From Cervus elaphus (taxonomy: Eukaryota; Chordata; Mammalia; Artiodactyla; Cervidae): a stretch of DNA of 64,000 nt. Positions within the stretch are counted from its first letter, which is position 1; every line of letters starts with the position of its first letter. Location of the stretch: assembly GCF_910594005.1 (NCBI RefSeq), contig NC_057847.1, positions 53,458,001 to 53,522,000 on the forward strand, given 5' to 3'. Below, in pieces: positions 11,531 through 23,195 of the stretch. Both the position numbers and the translations under genes were made by a program. Under the pieces are notes generated by a model that ran no database searches, was not told where the DNA came from, and saw only the letters and a list, made by a program, of their open reading frames with translations.

Positions 11531-13540
11531 GCTGGCTTTTGTCTAGTAGAGGATTTTTCACAGGATAACACTTAGTCTTTGTGTTTTTGACTCAGACTTT
11601 TAGTCTCTTTGAGCTAAAGAGGATGAGGTGGCATATTAGAACATAACGTTATTTAAGAAATCCAAAATTAGCCATCAGAGTGTAGTCGTGCCACTGTGAG
11701 ACAATTCTGACCTAAATATTCCTTCTCACACCATTTTCTATCCCATGGTAGAGACCATAATGTGTCAGGGAAGTATTTCAGTTAGTTGACCAATGGTCTG
11801 TGAATGTATAGATTGGTATCATCTCAATTTTGCTCTGTGACATCATTGCTCTAAGATTTACATTGAAACAACAGTAATCTAGATATTTCAGAGTTGTTCT
11901 GTAAAGGCTTTGAAAAATTCTATAAATAAACATTTTCGAAATCCTTTGGAAAAAAAAATTATAAAATCACCCAAAGGCTTTGTTTTTCATTGTCAGATGC
12001 TTTCTTTCTCACTTTTAGATGAAAACCACAATAACAAAGACTCAGTGTTCCTGAAAGGTTTTTTTCCCCTAAAATGCAAACTCTTGGATTTGAAGATTAA
12101 GAGTTTAGTGGCACACAACAGTCTGTGTAGCTTTAAATGCCTTAATTATTTCAAATATATATATTTAAAATTCAGACACCTTGTGTTACTTAAATACACT
12201 CAGGTTTTTGTGGCTTAATAATAACATCTGTTTTGGTTTTTCAACCACAAAAGTGAGTTTAATCTGTTCTTCCTTTAGTTGAACTTTTCACATCTGCTTC
12301 GGCTTGGTTCCCATAAGCTAAAGACCAGATCTTTTCCAAAAGTAAGAAGTCTACCTGTACCACCATTGTTCTAGCTCAAAAGGTCTGTTTTTAATACCAG
12401 CTGAATATTTCAAAAGAATAACAAAAATAAACTCTTTACCCATGATGCATTTCTAATACTTTTTGGCTTACGTATTGTCATGCGGTCATTTTACAAATGA
12501 AATACTGGGTGGAAATTTTAACCTAAAACAGTAAACAATCACATCACACATACCCAGGTTGTTCCCCCACTCCTAACCTCTTGAATGATGAAAAAGGAGT
12601 AAATTTTTATTAAGTTAGTTATTTGTGAGAAAATTACACCAAGGATGGACAGTGTCTTAAAAACACTGGTTTGTTTTGGACACATACCTAATGCTTATCT
12701 GCAGCCCATGGGTCCTGAAAAATAGGCCGGAAAATGTTGTAAGAACAACATTACTTCACAGATTTTCCACAATTGTTTGCTGCCTCCAGACTTCAGCTGT
12801 ACTTCTGCCCTGTTTATAACCAATCCTGAGAAAGATACCTAAAATCAGGGACCCTAAAACCAAATTATTGGAAGTGTCTTTGAAAAAAAACAAGAAATTG
12901 AGTAGAAAATTTTTTCTTCACTTATAATTTGGTTGAGAAAGTTGTTGAATAAATGAGTTCCTGGGTTAGATATGTGTTAATTGTTTTTCTCAAGTGGAAA
13001 GATTAACTCTCTTTATCAGCATTTACATGAGAGTGAACAAAGCTGAATATTCAGTCTTTATTTGGACAAGATTTAATTGATATCAAGTCTAATTATTTTA
13101 TTTTAGAAATTTATTTTGAATATGTAAGATGCAAGTAATTATATATTTTTCCTGACACATGATTATGTAATTATATTTGGTCCTGTTTCCAGGACAGAGT
13201 AACACAGAATACTGAAATTAGTAGGTGTTCAACTCATGTTTGGTGAATGAGGCCTAATGAGGCAATATAATGGGGAGAGCCTGGTACAGTACCTTTGTCT
13301 ATGCAAACAAGATGATTCCGTGATTTGAATAATTTCCCAGAGCCTAACTAATGTAAAATGGAGCTGTCAGTGGAGATGATTCCACTTAATTCAAAAAAAA
13401 TATTTATTGGTTACATGATACACACTAGTCACTACAATAACCACAATAAGAAAGACCAGGATGAGTAGGCACTTTACAAGGTTGAAATAAAAGATAAGCC
13501 TGCCAATTACTAAAAATGATTTAAGATAAAATTTAAAAGC
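11531..13540. other. Unassigned AT-rich sequence
   Basis: No gene seen; a 102-codon frame at 11910-12218 is Lys/Phe/Leu-rich with no domain that I recognise. The stretch 13190-13255 resembles an L2 3' tail (GTAGGTGTTCAACTCATGTTTGGTGAATGA pattern) but is short. Confidence 0.5.
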
Positions 13541-13850
13541 ACTGCTGTGCTTGAGCTAGCATTTGAGATAGGCCTGAAAAGAAAAAATAATCAACACTTT
13601 GAGAGTTTTGAATAGGATATGGGCAGGAAATGAAAAACAAGAAGGGAAGTGATCTGGTAAGAGAGCAAAAGATTTTAGGTCTAGAGAACGGTATTAGGAA
13701 AAGTAGGGAATGACAGTCTAGTTTGTCTGGAGCAGGGGCTTAACAGAGAGAGGATTAGACAAGGATAGAGAGAGAAAAGTTGCTCGGTGGCGTGCTGTGG
13801 AACGCTTTAAATGCAATGCCAAGGAACTTGTACATAATTCAGTCGGAAAT
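13541..13850 (-). mobile_element. Probable L2 LINE fragment (antisense)
   Basis: Purine-rich text of the reverse-L2 kind: TGAGATAGGCCTGAAAAG, GGGCAGGAAATG, GAGCAAAAGATTTTAGG, then TGTGGAACGCTTTAAATGCAATGCCAAGGAACTTG, which parallels the L2 segment with GGCCTTG..GCCATGC..AAGGAGTTTGG. Diverged and ends uncertain. Confidence 0.4.
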
Positions 13851-14266
13851 GACAACCTGGATCTTCAAATCAGGTCTTTTTAATGTAGTATTCAAATAAT
13901 TACTTTCAGTCATTTTGCCAGCATGGGCAGAAACAAAGAATTAACATTCTTTTCTAAACTTGGTCAAATATATTCAGTGTCGTTTCTAAGATTCATTTAA
14001 AAAAAAAAAGAACTCATGAATGAGGGTGGGGACATGGAATGGAAGGATCCTGTCAAGTTTCTTGATCCTTAGATTACTTACTTGGAGATAAACCAGAGAA
14101 GGCTTTTTTAACGTTGATGAAGCAAAACCAAACATTTCCTGGCAGAAAAAAAAAGGAAATTCTATAAGAGTTTTTCTACTCATGCTTGGAACTTCCTGCA
14201 CCCAGATTCTCAAAATTATGTGCTTATCATGATCTATTAAACTATTAGTAATTGTAAAAAGTAAGC
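13851..14266. other. Unassigned sequence
   Basis: Contains short A tracts. The 170-codon minus-strand frame that crosses it ends in the Bov-tA to the right and is not a gene. Confidence 0.5.
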
Positions 14267-14489
14267 TCCATATATGGTGTATGTGCACACTCAGACAGTT
14301 GTGTCTGACTCTTTGTGACCCCACAAAGAGTATAGCCTGCAGGCTCCTCTGTCCATAGGATTTTCCAGGCAAGAATACTGGAGTGGCTTGCATTTCCTTC
14401 TGCAGGGATCTTCCCAACCCAAGGATCAAACACAAGTCTCCTACATTGGCAGGTGGATTCTTTACCACTGAACCACCATATCCATATAT
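14267..14489 (-). mobile_element. Bov-tA SINE, minus strand, with TSD
   Basis: Reads GTTGTGTCTGACTCTTTGTGACC, CCAGGCAAGAATACTGGAGTGG, then the reversed tRNA part with ATCAAACACAAGTCTCC and TTTACCACTGAACCACC. Flanked by the 9-bp repeat TCCATATAT at 14267-14275 and 14481-14489, so the copy is complete. Confidence 0.94.
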
Positions 14490-14859
14490 TTGGACCATTA
14501 GTCAAATGACAGTAAACAAGCTATTTTTTAAAAGATAAGAAGCAAAGAGAATTTAGTTTCTTCACTTTGTTGAGAGAATCATATATAAATTCTGATTGAG
14601 AAAAGCTCCATGATGAAATATCTCTATGAGTTTAAACAGGAGTGATGACATGTTGAGAAATACAGAATGTTGCTTTGTTTTCTTTCCCATCATGATGTCA
14701 TATAAACGTGGGTCATATCTTCACTAATTGACTGATTTATTTATCTTTTACTGATATGTGACTATATGAATGGAATCTTAATATAAAACTTAAGAAACAA
14801 GGTTGATTTAACATGTCCCAAATGCCCCAAGATAAATTACTATTCTCATTCCCATTTTC
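14490..14859. other. Unassigned sequence
   Basis: No gene or repeat recognised. Confidence 0.5.
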
Positions 14860-15175
14860 TCTTCCCTCAGCCTGATCCACTTTCAATATTCTTTCCCAAC
14901 TACCAAGTAATACAAAGCACCACTCATGATCATACCCTCTCCTCCTCCACCATATCCAACTCAACACAATGTCTTACAACTTGATACATGAAATATTTTA
15001 CAATTGAAATTCCATCAACAAACTACCACCTTAATCCAAGCTATCATCAAGCCATATGTAGTATGCTACAAGAGCATGCTGTCTAATCCACTTACCCTTC
15101 TTCAATTCATTCCCCAGGCAGCAGACAGATCTATATAATGTTGGCACTACCTCCAACCCCAGTCTCTATATCTTC
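14860..15175 (+). mobile_element. L2 LINE fragment (sense)
   Basis: The segment CTACCACCTTAATCCAAGCTATCATCA, later CAATTCATTCCCCAGGCAGCAGACAGATC, follows the L2 order (CACCTTCATCCAAGCCACCATCATC and ATTCTCCACACAGCAGCCAGAGTGATC). Eroded, non-coding. Confidence 0.5.
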
Positions 15176-18100
15176 CCATTACTATTAGGATTTTGCTCTT
15201 TGTAGTACCTCTAATATTTAGCTAGGAATGGAATTTAATTCAGTTTAATCAAATATATGGTTACTGTACACAAAAGGGAAGAAAAACTGGTAAACAATTA
15301 TTGGAATACAAGAGGCAACTGGAAACATGGAAAAATTAGTAAGTCCACTCTTACTCCCAGAAGTAACTAACTTTCACATGAAAAATAAAACATTCTCTTC
15401 CATGAGGCAATATTATCTTTGCTTTTTCATGGGGTTCCCATGGCTATCATTGGTTTGGTATTTTGGAGTTGGTGGACTTGATTCAGAACATGAGCAACCA
15501 AATTCTTTAGAAGTCAAAAGCAAGTTTTAAGAACTTAATTCATAAAAAAAAAAAAAAAATTCCCAAATATTTTTATAGTCTTTCTTAAAAATCTTCCCCA
15601 TTTCATTGGTCACAGTATTTTCACAAGGACTACGTTATTACCCCAGATTTGGGGTAGTTCTGCTATTAAGGAGGCTACTTGGACTCAGTTCTTAACTTCT
15701 TTCAGAATTCCATGCTGTTTTCCCTTCTCATAAAGGATTAAAACCACATCATGATAGAACAATCTGTAAGAATCATAATGCTTTTAACAAGTAAGAAATG
15801 GATTAAAAAGCACTTTGTGTCTTGTTAAAGAAATCCCCCGTTCCTCAGAAGCACTTTTTAGCATTTTAGAAGTGGCATTTGATCTGACTGACATATTGAC
15901 CAGTAATTTGAACAGAAGATGGATCATTTCCACTTAGATCACAAAGGGAATATAAATTTGTGACTGTAAATTCAAGAGGGACAACTTCCAAAGAATTTCT
16001 GTAGAATAACCCCTTTTACTCTAAAATAGCTTTACTAAAATAGCTTTAAATTCTTCCTTAGACTCTCTAATAAATCAGTGTCCAAAACCACACTGAGTAC
16101 TAACCTATTGTTTTTATTTGGATTTGCAAATAGACCAAAATAGAATTGATCTTAAAGTGAAAGGTGACTTAAAATACCCACCCTCTACTCCTATCAAGAG
16201 AAAGCACTACACCAGTAGCCAAAACATTACTGGGCAGTGTTTTCTTGTTGCTGACTTTGTTTTTCCTTTTCCATTTTTGCTATTTTTTACTGTTCACACA
16301 CGAACACTAATTAGCTTTTGGTACCATATTCTCGTTGATTAACAACTCCTCAAGTAGGAGATGGAGAGCTGTCACATATTTTCCTAAAATTCTTGAGATA
16401 AAAAGCCAAATATATCTGATTGTAACAACAGTAAACCCACTACCATTTCACCACTGTTTGAAACAACAGTCAGCCAAGCATCTATAGAACATATTTAAAT
16501 TTTTCCTTTCAACTATATGATTAAAGTCTCTCAGTATCTAGATCACCACCAATATTAGTTACTGACTTATACTATTTGGTTATGTTTTCATTGTTTAAAA
16601 AACAAGGAAGGCATTAGCTGCAAGTATATAAATGAAAATATGCCTGTACACATGAATTTTGAATGTATTTTTTGGTCATTCGTATTCCATCCAAGAAAAG
16701 TCACAACTCAGATCATGGATGTAGTGTGAATACTTTGAAGGATCCAACATGATTTTTGGGAAATGTAATGGCACAAAAAGTAACTGCTTTATGACACTTA
16801 AGGATTTATCACCTAAACATATAAGTTCATGCATTTCCATTATATTGATCTTTATTTTGCAAATGTTTCAGCAGCATTTACTATCACTGAAGTAGTGGCA
16901 ACATGTTCTACTTAAGATCAAACAATCTCCCAAAATCTGGCAAGATTTAACAGAAATTTAAAACAATACTTTCCAGGGAAAACGCTAACCATCTGCAACT
17001 GTTATTATTAACACTATTCTTTTCTCTTTTTTCTTTCTATATTATTTATACTTCCTGTTGATCTCAAAGCTTTCTGTCTATCATTAGCACATAATTGTAA
17101 ACAAATGGTTGAAGATGTTTTCATTTATGGTTTCTCTCCTATGTCAAACAAATAAAGTATCTTGTTGTAGTCATGAATGAATTTCCTGTCCACACACAGG
17201 TCTACCTGAGCTCAGCTAAGAAAAATGCATAGCAGGACACACAAATGATTGCTTTCAGAAAATTGAGATATCATCTTTAATACTTTTAGTATACTTATAA
17301 TAGTTGGACGATTATCTTTAAAAAGGAAAAAAAAAGTTAAACCTATTACAAGGGCTACTTTAAATTAGTAGTTTAAGTTAGTGTTATTGAAAGTAGGAAA
17401 CACACGTTTAGATACACTTGGGCGTAAAGAGAAACTGAAAACATCAGAATATAACCTGTTGTTTTGTATTATTTTGTACTAAGCACATAACCCCAGCTGC
17501 ACTGAAGTAAGCTGTCATAAGCCAAATTATGTCCCCATTTCTTAGTCCTTGTCACAGCCATCAGGATACATTGTCCAATGCCACCCACTTGTATCCCTGC
17601 CAGAGAGAATATGCAGTTACTTGTTCAATTCTGCAGCAGAGTTGCCTCTTTGATGTTGTTCAGCCACCATTTCCTTTCCATTCACTTTTATCTCTGTCCT
17701 GGCACTCATTCCTGCAGCATCCTCCTCAACAGATGGTCTCCATCTCCCCTTCAGAAGTGCCCAAAATACTCCAGCTTCCTCCTCTTGATCTTTTCCCACC
17801 GACAGCCACGTTATTCCTCAAGATTTTAATACCAACTATCCCCTGCTTTATTCTTTATTCACAGATTAATTTATGGTGAGAAAAGGGCCTCAAGAAAACA
17901 CTACAAAATCCTCAGCATTTATTTCTGCATTATTACTCATACCTCTCTACTATTTGCTGGGATGTTTATTTGGTTCAATGTTTAACCCAACATGTAACTA
18001 TTGTTTTTAGTGAAGACTGTTAGGTACAGGGGATTCAGATATACATTAAAAATTGTTAATGAAATAAGATAAATGAGGCCTGGACAAGGTGTGGGGGAAC

Positions 18101-18219
18101 AAACACAGGAAACTCAAGGAGATAACCATCAATTTTGTCCATGGGGAGTATCACAAGAGGGTTCGTATAATTGGGTCTTGTAGGGTAAATAAGAGTTCAC
18201 CAAGTTGATCATGGGTAAT
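15176..18219. other. Unassigned AT-rich sequence, 3 kb
   Basis: No gene supported. A 16-A run is at 15544-15559. At 17529-17879 a 116-codon plus-strand frame (Pro/Ser/Leu/Phe-rich, Met start) overlaps a 60-codon Glu/Lys-rich minus frame; neither matches a family that I know. The base composition rises in C/T over 17550-17850 relative to its surroundings. Confidence 0.5.
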
Positions 18220-18442
18220 AAAGGCCACTCTGGGGCTTCCCAAATAGCGCAGTGGTAAAGAGGCGCAGGACATGTGGGCTTGATTTCTGGATCAGGGAGA
18301 TTCTCTGGAGGAGGAAATGGCAACCTACTCAAATATTCTTGCTGGGAAATCCCATGGACAGAGGAGCCTGATGGGCTATAGTCCATGGGGTGGCAAAGAG
18401 TCAGACACGACTGAGCACATGCATGCACACACAAAAGGCACT
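18220..18442 (+). mobile_element. Bov-tA SINE with TSD
   Basis: Head GGGCTTCCCAAATAGCGCAGTGG, degenerate B box GGCTTGATTTCTGG, Bov-A body and GACACGACTGAGCACATGCATGCAC end. Direct repeat AAAGGCCACT (18220-18229) and AAAGGCACT (18434-18442), one base different in length. Confidence 0.93.
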
Positions 18443-19230
18443 ATAGGTAAAAAACAGTGTAGGATAGATATAAAATAGCTTGCCCCTTTTGGAGAATTTT
18501 AAGTAGTATATATGTGTATTGGGCAGCTTCTAGGTGGGGACTTTCCAACAGATGAATTTGCAAATGTACAGAAAAGAGACTTTCATGTTCTGATATTTGG
18601 ACTTGTCTATAATGCAACAAAAACATTGAAAGGTTTTGAATAAGTAAAATGTGGTAAAATACTTGATAATATCTCTAGTTTTAAATAATTTGTATGACTG
18701 TACTGTGGGAGCTGAATGGGAAGGAAAAAAAAAAAAATTGAACAGACAAAACTGACAAAACACCAATATACTAGCTCTAGCATGAAGTGATAACTGTCTA
18801 AACTAAAGCACTGCCAATGGGTTTGGGGTCAGGGGTGGGGTAGATTCTGAGATTTAGAATTGATTAGGCCCTGGTGACTAGGCTAGAAGGGTAACATGCA
18901 GAAAAGAATCCGGGAAGCTTACAGATATCTGACGTGAGATGTTGGGGAAGAAAACCATTGGTTCTATTCTACCCTGTTGAGACAAGTGACTGTGAAGTAT
19001 CTGAGTAGAGCTGACTAGAAGGCAGGTAGAGTTTAGGATCAATGACCTTACTACAGAGAATAATAAGGAACATAGAAGTTAACTAATGGTTATGGAACTC
19101 AAGTATAAATTAGGAGCCTGAAAGAAAATGTTAGAGAAAAGGCCAAGAACTCATTCCCCAGAAAACAACAAAGCTCGTCTTAACTGCAAGTTGAGAAGCC
19201 TGCAAAGAATATTGAGAATGGCTTGGACCT
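18443..19230. other. Unassigned sequence
   Basis: No gene seen. The 13-A run near 18725-18737 creates part of a Phe-rich minus-strand frame that is not a gene. Confidence 0.5.
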
Positions 19231-19456
19231 AAGTTCAACAACAACAAGAAAAATTTAGTTGCTTAGTCGTGTCCAACTCTTGAAACCCCCTGGACTGTTG
19301 ACCCTTTGTCCATTGAGTTCTCCAGGCAAGAATGATGGAGTGAGTTGGCATTTCCTTCTCCAGGGGATCTTCCCAACCCAGAGATCAAACCCAGGTCTCT
19401 TGCATTGCAGGCAAATTCTTTACCAACTAGCCCCCAGGGAAGCCCAAGTTCAACAA
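19231..19456 (-). mobile_element. Bov-tA SINE, minus strand, with perfect 11-bp TSD
   Basis: Body GTCGTGTCCAACTCTTG..CCAGGCAAGAATGATGGAGTG, reversed tRNA head ATCAAACCCAGGTCTC..GGGAAGCCC. Flanked by AAGTTCAACAA at 19231-19241 and 19446-19456; the CAACAAGAAAAATTTAG next to the left TSD is the reversed tail side. Confidence 0.95.
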
Positions 19457-19504
19457 GGTAGGGTGTAATTGACAAGGATAATTTCCCTTGAGAAAGGTTT
19501 TCGG

Positions 19505-19521
19505 TTGTTGTTGTTGTTGAA
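19505..19521. repeat. Short (GTT)n run
   Basis: About five GTT units within GGTTGTTGTTGTTGTTG. Confidence 0.8.
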
Positions 19522-19651
19522 TGATTAGTGACTGTCAGTCAGTAATTAGAAAAATAAGGAAGGTGAGTAATGAAGCAGTATGAAATATTACTCTTGGATT
19601 TAAAGAGAAAGAATGCTAAATGATGATTACCATGGTTCAATTGATTTTTAA

Positions 19652-20039
19652 TGTGAGAGTGTTAAAAAAGAGACAATAGGCCCAAAATGGAGTCACTTGT
19701 GCTAATCCCGCATCCCACTCTAAGAATTAATACCTGACTTAACTGCAATTTCAACCTTCCCCGAGGAATGTAACCTTAACCAGTCAGTCTGAAATTTCCT
19801 GGTCAGCACTATTAATGTAATCTGCCAGATAGCTCCTTTTCATACCCAAAGGAAGGGGACCTTGCCTAAAGTAATCCCTTTCCTTATCCCCCTTACTTTT
19901 TGCCTTTAAAAACTGTTCTTTCTGTAGCACTTTGCAGCTCTCTTCTGTTTGCTAAAGATGGGAACCTGTTTGATTCATGAATCATTGAATAAAGCTAATT
20001 GATCTTTAAATTTACTCAGTTGAATTTTGTTTTTTAGCA
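19652..20039 (+). mobile_element. Solo LTR of an old gammaretrovirus-like (ERV1-type) element
   Basis: About 390 bp starting TGTGAGAG..TGTTAAAAAAGAGAC..CCAAAATGGAGTCA and ending TTGTTTTTTAGCA, i.e. TG..CA ends. Within it are a TATA-like TTTAAAAA near 19908 and a polyadenylation signal AATAAA at 19988-19993 followed by a T-rich stretch, the U3-R-U5 order of an LTR. No internal viral genes flank it, so it is a solo LTR left by recombination. Possible 4-bp flanks are too degenerate to call. The exact family is not named. Confidence 0.65.
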
Positions 20040-20454
20040 GGAGAAATTGTAGCATATCACGAAAGGAAGGAATCGGCAAAATTTAATGAAGAACAAAGAC
20101 ATATAAAGTAATTACCAAGTAACATGAGTGCTATGCTAGAAGAAAAAACGACTGTGGGAGCACAGTTAGAACTACATTTACCTACCTTTCCATGAATGCA
20201 AAAGTCGCTATCATTTTAACTCTAAATTTACTGAATAATAACTTTCAGGTTACAGTTCATTTGCCTATGCACACATGCACAAGCAAACACACAAACATAA
20301 AGAACAAAATTCTATTGACATATTATTAAAAGACCAACCATGATGTTTGAACTACCTATTTTCTGAAACAATGTGATTCACAAAGTGGTAGTACAGAAAG
20401 ACATCAGAAATTCTGCTGTCAATCCCCTCATTCTATTCTTATAGATGAAGAATA
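20040..20454. other. Unassigned sequence
   Basis: No gene or family recognised; short AC-rich patch at 20268-20297. Confidence 0.5.
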
Positions 20455-20706
20455 TGAAGCCCAGCCTTCCCTGGGGGCTGAGCAGTAAAGAATCCACCTT
20501 CAGTGCAAGAGACATTCTGCAACACAAGGAGACACAGGTTCAGTCCCCGGGTGGGGACGATCCCTGTAGAAGGAAATGGCAACCCACTCCAGTATTTTTG
20601 CCTGGGAAATCCCATGGACAAAAGAGGCTGGTGGCCTACAGTCCATGGAGTCAGAAGAGTCAGACAGGACTTAGTGACTAAGCCACCACCATCCTTGAAG
20701 CCCAGC
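20455..20706 (+). mobile_element. Bov-tA SINE with perfect 11-bp TSD
   Basis: tRNA-like head CTTCCCTGGGGGCTGAGCAG, B box GGTTCAGTCCCCGGG, a normal Bov-A body and a CCACCACC-type tail. Identical TGAAGCCCAGC at 20455-20465 and 20696-20706. The head has a small internal duplication-like insert (GAGACATTCTGCAACACAAGG) before the B box. Confidence 0.95.
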
Positions 20707-20774
20707 ACAGGTTCCCCAGCACACCAAATCAGATCAACAGGGGTAGAATGAGTGCCAGTTTGTACAACTGAAGG

Positions 20775-21016
20775 TTTATTACTGGGACTTCCTGAGTGGC
20801 TCAGTGGTAAAGAACCTGCCTGCCATGAAGGAGACATGGGTTCGATCCCTGGATCAGGAGGATCCCCTAGAGAAGGAAATGACAACCTGCTCTAGTATTC
20901 TTGTCTAGGAAACCCTATAGAGGAACCTGATGGGCTACAGCCCATGGAGTAGCAAAAGAGTCGAGACAAGATCTTTGTAACTGAACACACACACACATAC
21001 ACACACAGATTTATTA
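20775..21016 (+). mobile_element. Bov-tA SINE with AC tail and short TSD
   Basis: Head GGGACTTCCTGAGTGGCTCAGTGG, intact B box GGTTCGATCCCTGG, body and end GTAACTGAACAC. TTTATTA at 20775-20781 and 21010-21016 flanks the SINE plus its AC-rich tail, which shows that the microsatellite (20982-21008) arose from the SINE tail. Confidence 0.92.
20982..21008. repeat. (AC)n microsatellite in SINE tail
   Basis: AC units interrupted by one AT, lying inside the TSDs of the preceding Bov-tA. Confidence 0.9.
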
Positions 21017-22080
21017 TCATTCCTTGTTGCCTTACCCTCTAAGCTTTAAGTATAAAATTATCTATGAATAAGAAATTCTTCTGTAATTTGAATTTATCAC
21101 AATAACTTTTATAACAGACACTGTTTTAAGTGGTAGGTATCACTTTATCCCGTGTCAATAGATACTACACTTTTTAGAATATCAAGTTGTAACTCGATTA
21201 AGCTATTTTATTTATTGAGTATTAAATATGTATTGCCTGTCATAAGTTATCACAAAAGAAGTTGTGACAATTTTATTATTTCCCCAAGAAATGCAGAAAT
21301 ATGCTTGGAATGACATTCTCTAGCTAAAAATATTGCAAGGAAGACACAAGTTTGGTTTTGCTGTGATTCTGTTGTTGCTTTTGCTGTTTGTTTTTCCAGT
21401 GGTTGGAACCAAAGTGTAAAAAAATCTAAAATTTAACTTTCCTTTCTAAATAAGCAAAAACAAAGCTTTAGTTTTCAGCCTCAATTCTCTTCATATCTTT
21501 TACCCTAGTCCCACTGACACTGTCACTTCAAAATCACAGCATAATGCAGTATGCTATTTTCCAATGTCAGTAAAACAAAAGCTTTATTGAATAAGTATGT
21601 GTGAAAATGCTGCAAACAAAAACATCTCCACAGGCAGCACCTGATTGGCTCACAGCAACGCTCTCCGTTGTCATATCTGAGCTCAGCAAGTAAATTCCTA
21701 GCATGTCAGGTTAATGTTTCTTTCAAAGTTGTTTATCTTTTTTTAAAAGAAGGGATCAAACAAAGAAAATTAGGGTAAATACTTTCCTAGTCAAATCTGG
21801 GATTAAACTGTTCTCAATTTAAAGATAGTAAAACAGACTAAAAATACATATATTTGCATGATACCTCTCCTTTCATTCTACACAATTCTAAAATAAGTTT
21901 TGAAGGTGACTTCTTTGGCTTATAAAATCTGCAGATGCCATTGCTATAGTTTTATTTTTAACTAAGGAAAAAACACAGTTGTATCTGTTTGGCTACATAT
22001 TTTACGAACACTCAGTCTCTATGTAATAGAGAATTATAGGTTTCCTCCTGTATCTCAGTCCACTTCACCAAATTCTGTAG

Positions 22081-22116
22081 CTAAAAAAATTACTGCAGCT
22101 AAAAAAATTACTGCAG
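22081..22116. repeat. Exact 18-bp tandem duplication
   Basis: CTAAAAAAATTACTGCAG at 22081-22098 is followed directly by the same 18 bases at 22099-22116. Zero differences suggests a recent slip or duplication. Confidence 0.95.
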
Positions 22117-22213
22117 CAATACCAAACTCAGTATTACTGTGGTGGTCAAGTCAGAGCCAACACAACTGGGCTACGGTCTCTACAGTTTCTCATTTTCTCT
22201 AATTTTTCCTCAG

Positions 22214-22233
22214 CTCGCAGGGCAGTTACTCTC
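22214..22233 (+). other. Splice-like 20-nt segment (hypothetical microexon)
   Basis: Preceded by a long pyrimidine-rich run ending TTTTTCCTCAG and followed at once by GTAAGTG, i.e. a strong acceptor and a near-consensus donor 20 bases apart. No reading frame supports a protein and chance cannot be excluded. Confidence 0.2.
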
Positions 22234-22877
22234 GTAAGTGTTTAGGGCACCAACATGCAGAATTTCTTTAATTACAATTAATTTTGTTTTCCTCAACCTT
22301 GGCAGCCGTGCCAGCAGTTAAGCCACAGTCATGCATGGAGTTGCCTCTCACTGCCTTCATGGTGACGCCGCCAGCAAAACTGTCCACTGACTTCCACGTG
22401 ACCCCAGTCTGGATTTCAATCTTTCGGGGATCTGTGTCTTGTCACTTTGCTATAACCTAATATTTTAACTTACTTGGAAAATATCTTCAAAAATCACCTG
22501 TGATAGAAAAATCTGATATAAATGAATACATTTTTCTCCAGTGAGTTATCTAACAAGAATTCTAAATTGCAGACGCTAACTTTGTAAAGGCTATGCTAAA
22601 AGTGCTTCATGCATGGTTATTTCCATCTCATTAAATGGCTTTAGAAAAAGATACAAATGACTTCAAAGCAATGGCTTAAAAGAATTCAACCAGGCTTTTG
22701 AGGTAAGAGCAAAAGAGTGGACTATTTTGAAACGTGGGGAAAGCTAAGTTCTATTATCTGTGACCAGGTGTTTCATTCACATCAAGAGATAACATTTCAA
22801 AAAATATAGACTTGGCTACAAATCTTATGTAGAGTTCATGAGATATACACTGATATTTGTTCATTAACTCAACGATA

Positions 22878-23195
22878 ATCAGTTCAGTTACTACGTTGTG
22901 TTCGACTCTGCAACCCCATGGACTACAACATGCCAGGCTTCCCTGTCCATCACCAACTCCCAGAGCCTACTCAAACTCATGTCCATTGAGTTGGTGATGC
23001 CACCCAACCACCTCATCCTCTGTCATTCCCTTCTCCTCCGGCCTTCAGTTTTTCTCAGCATCAGGGGCTTTTCCAATGAGTCAGTTCTTCGCATCAGGTG
23101 GCCAAAGTACTGGAGCTTCACCTTCAGCATCAGTCCTTCCAATGAATATTCAGGACTGATTTCCTTTAGGATTGGCTGGTTTGATCTCCTTGCAG
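22878..23195 (-). mobile_element. BovB 3' part, minus strand
   Basis: Begins with CAGTTCAGTT..TTCGACTCTGCAACCCCATGG and runs through CCCTGTCCATCACCAACTCC to TTGATCTCCTTGCAG, where it stops against L2-like sequence. It lacks everything upstream of the WTARRSNQ-coding region. The 106-codon plus-strand frame is the antisense shadow. No TSD recognised. Confidence 0.92.

Larger units (their letters stand above)
21017..22877. other. Repeat-poor 1.9-kb stretch with a GC/CpG-richer patch
   Basis: I recognise no transposon here. Two parts stand out: 21585-21730 (a CTGATTGGCTC inverted CCAAT-type motif and a CTCCGTTGTC phrase) and 22170-22450, which is GC-richer than its neighbours and keeps about eight CpG sites. 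Between them is an exact 18-bp tandem duplication. No open frame of useful length exists. Could be a conserved non-coding element or part of an unannotated non-coding transcript; this is inference. Confidence 0.45.

Noticed and set aside
13986..14498. 170-codon minus-strand open frame
   Set aside because: Starts inside a Bov-tA SINE and reads into AT-rich DNA; no domain recognised.
17529..17879. 116-codon plus-strand frame rich in Pro, Ser, Leu and Phe
   Set aside because: No family recognised, no splice or promoter context, and overlapping frames on both strands point to a C/T-rich composition effect.
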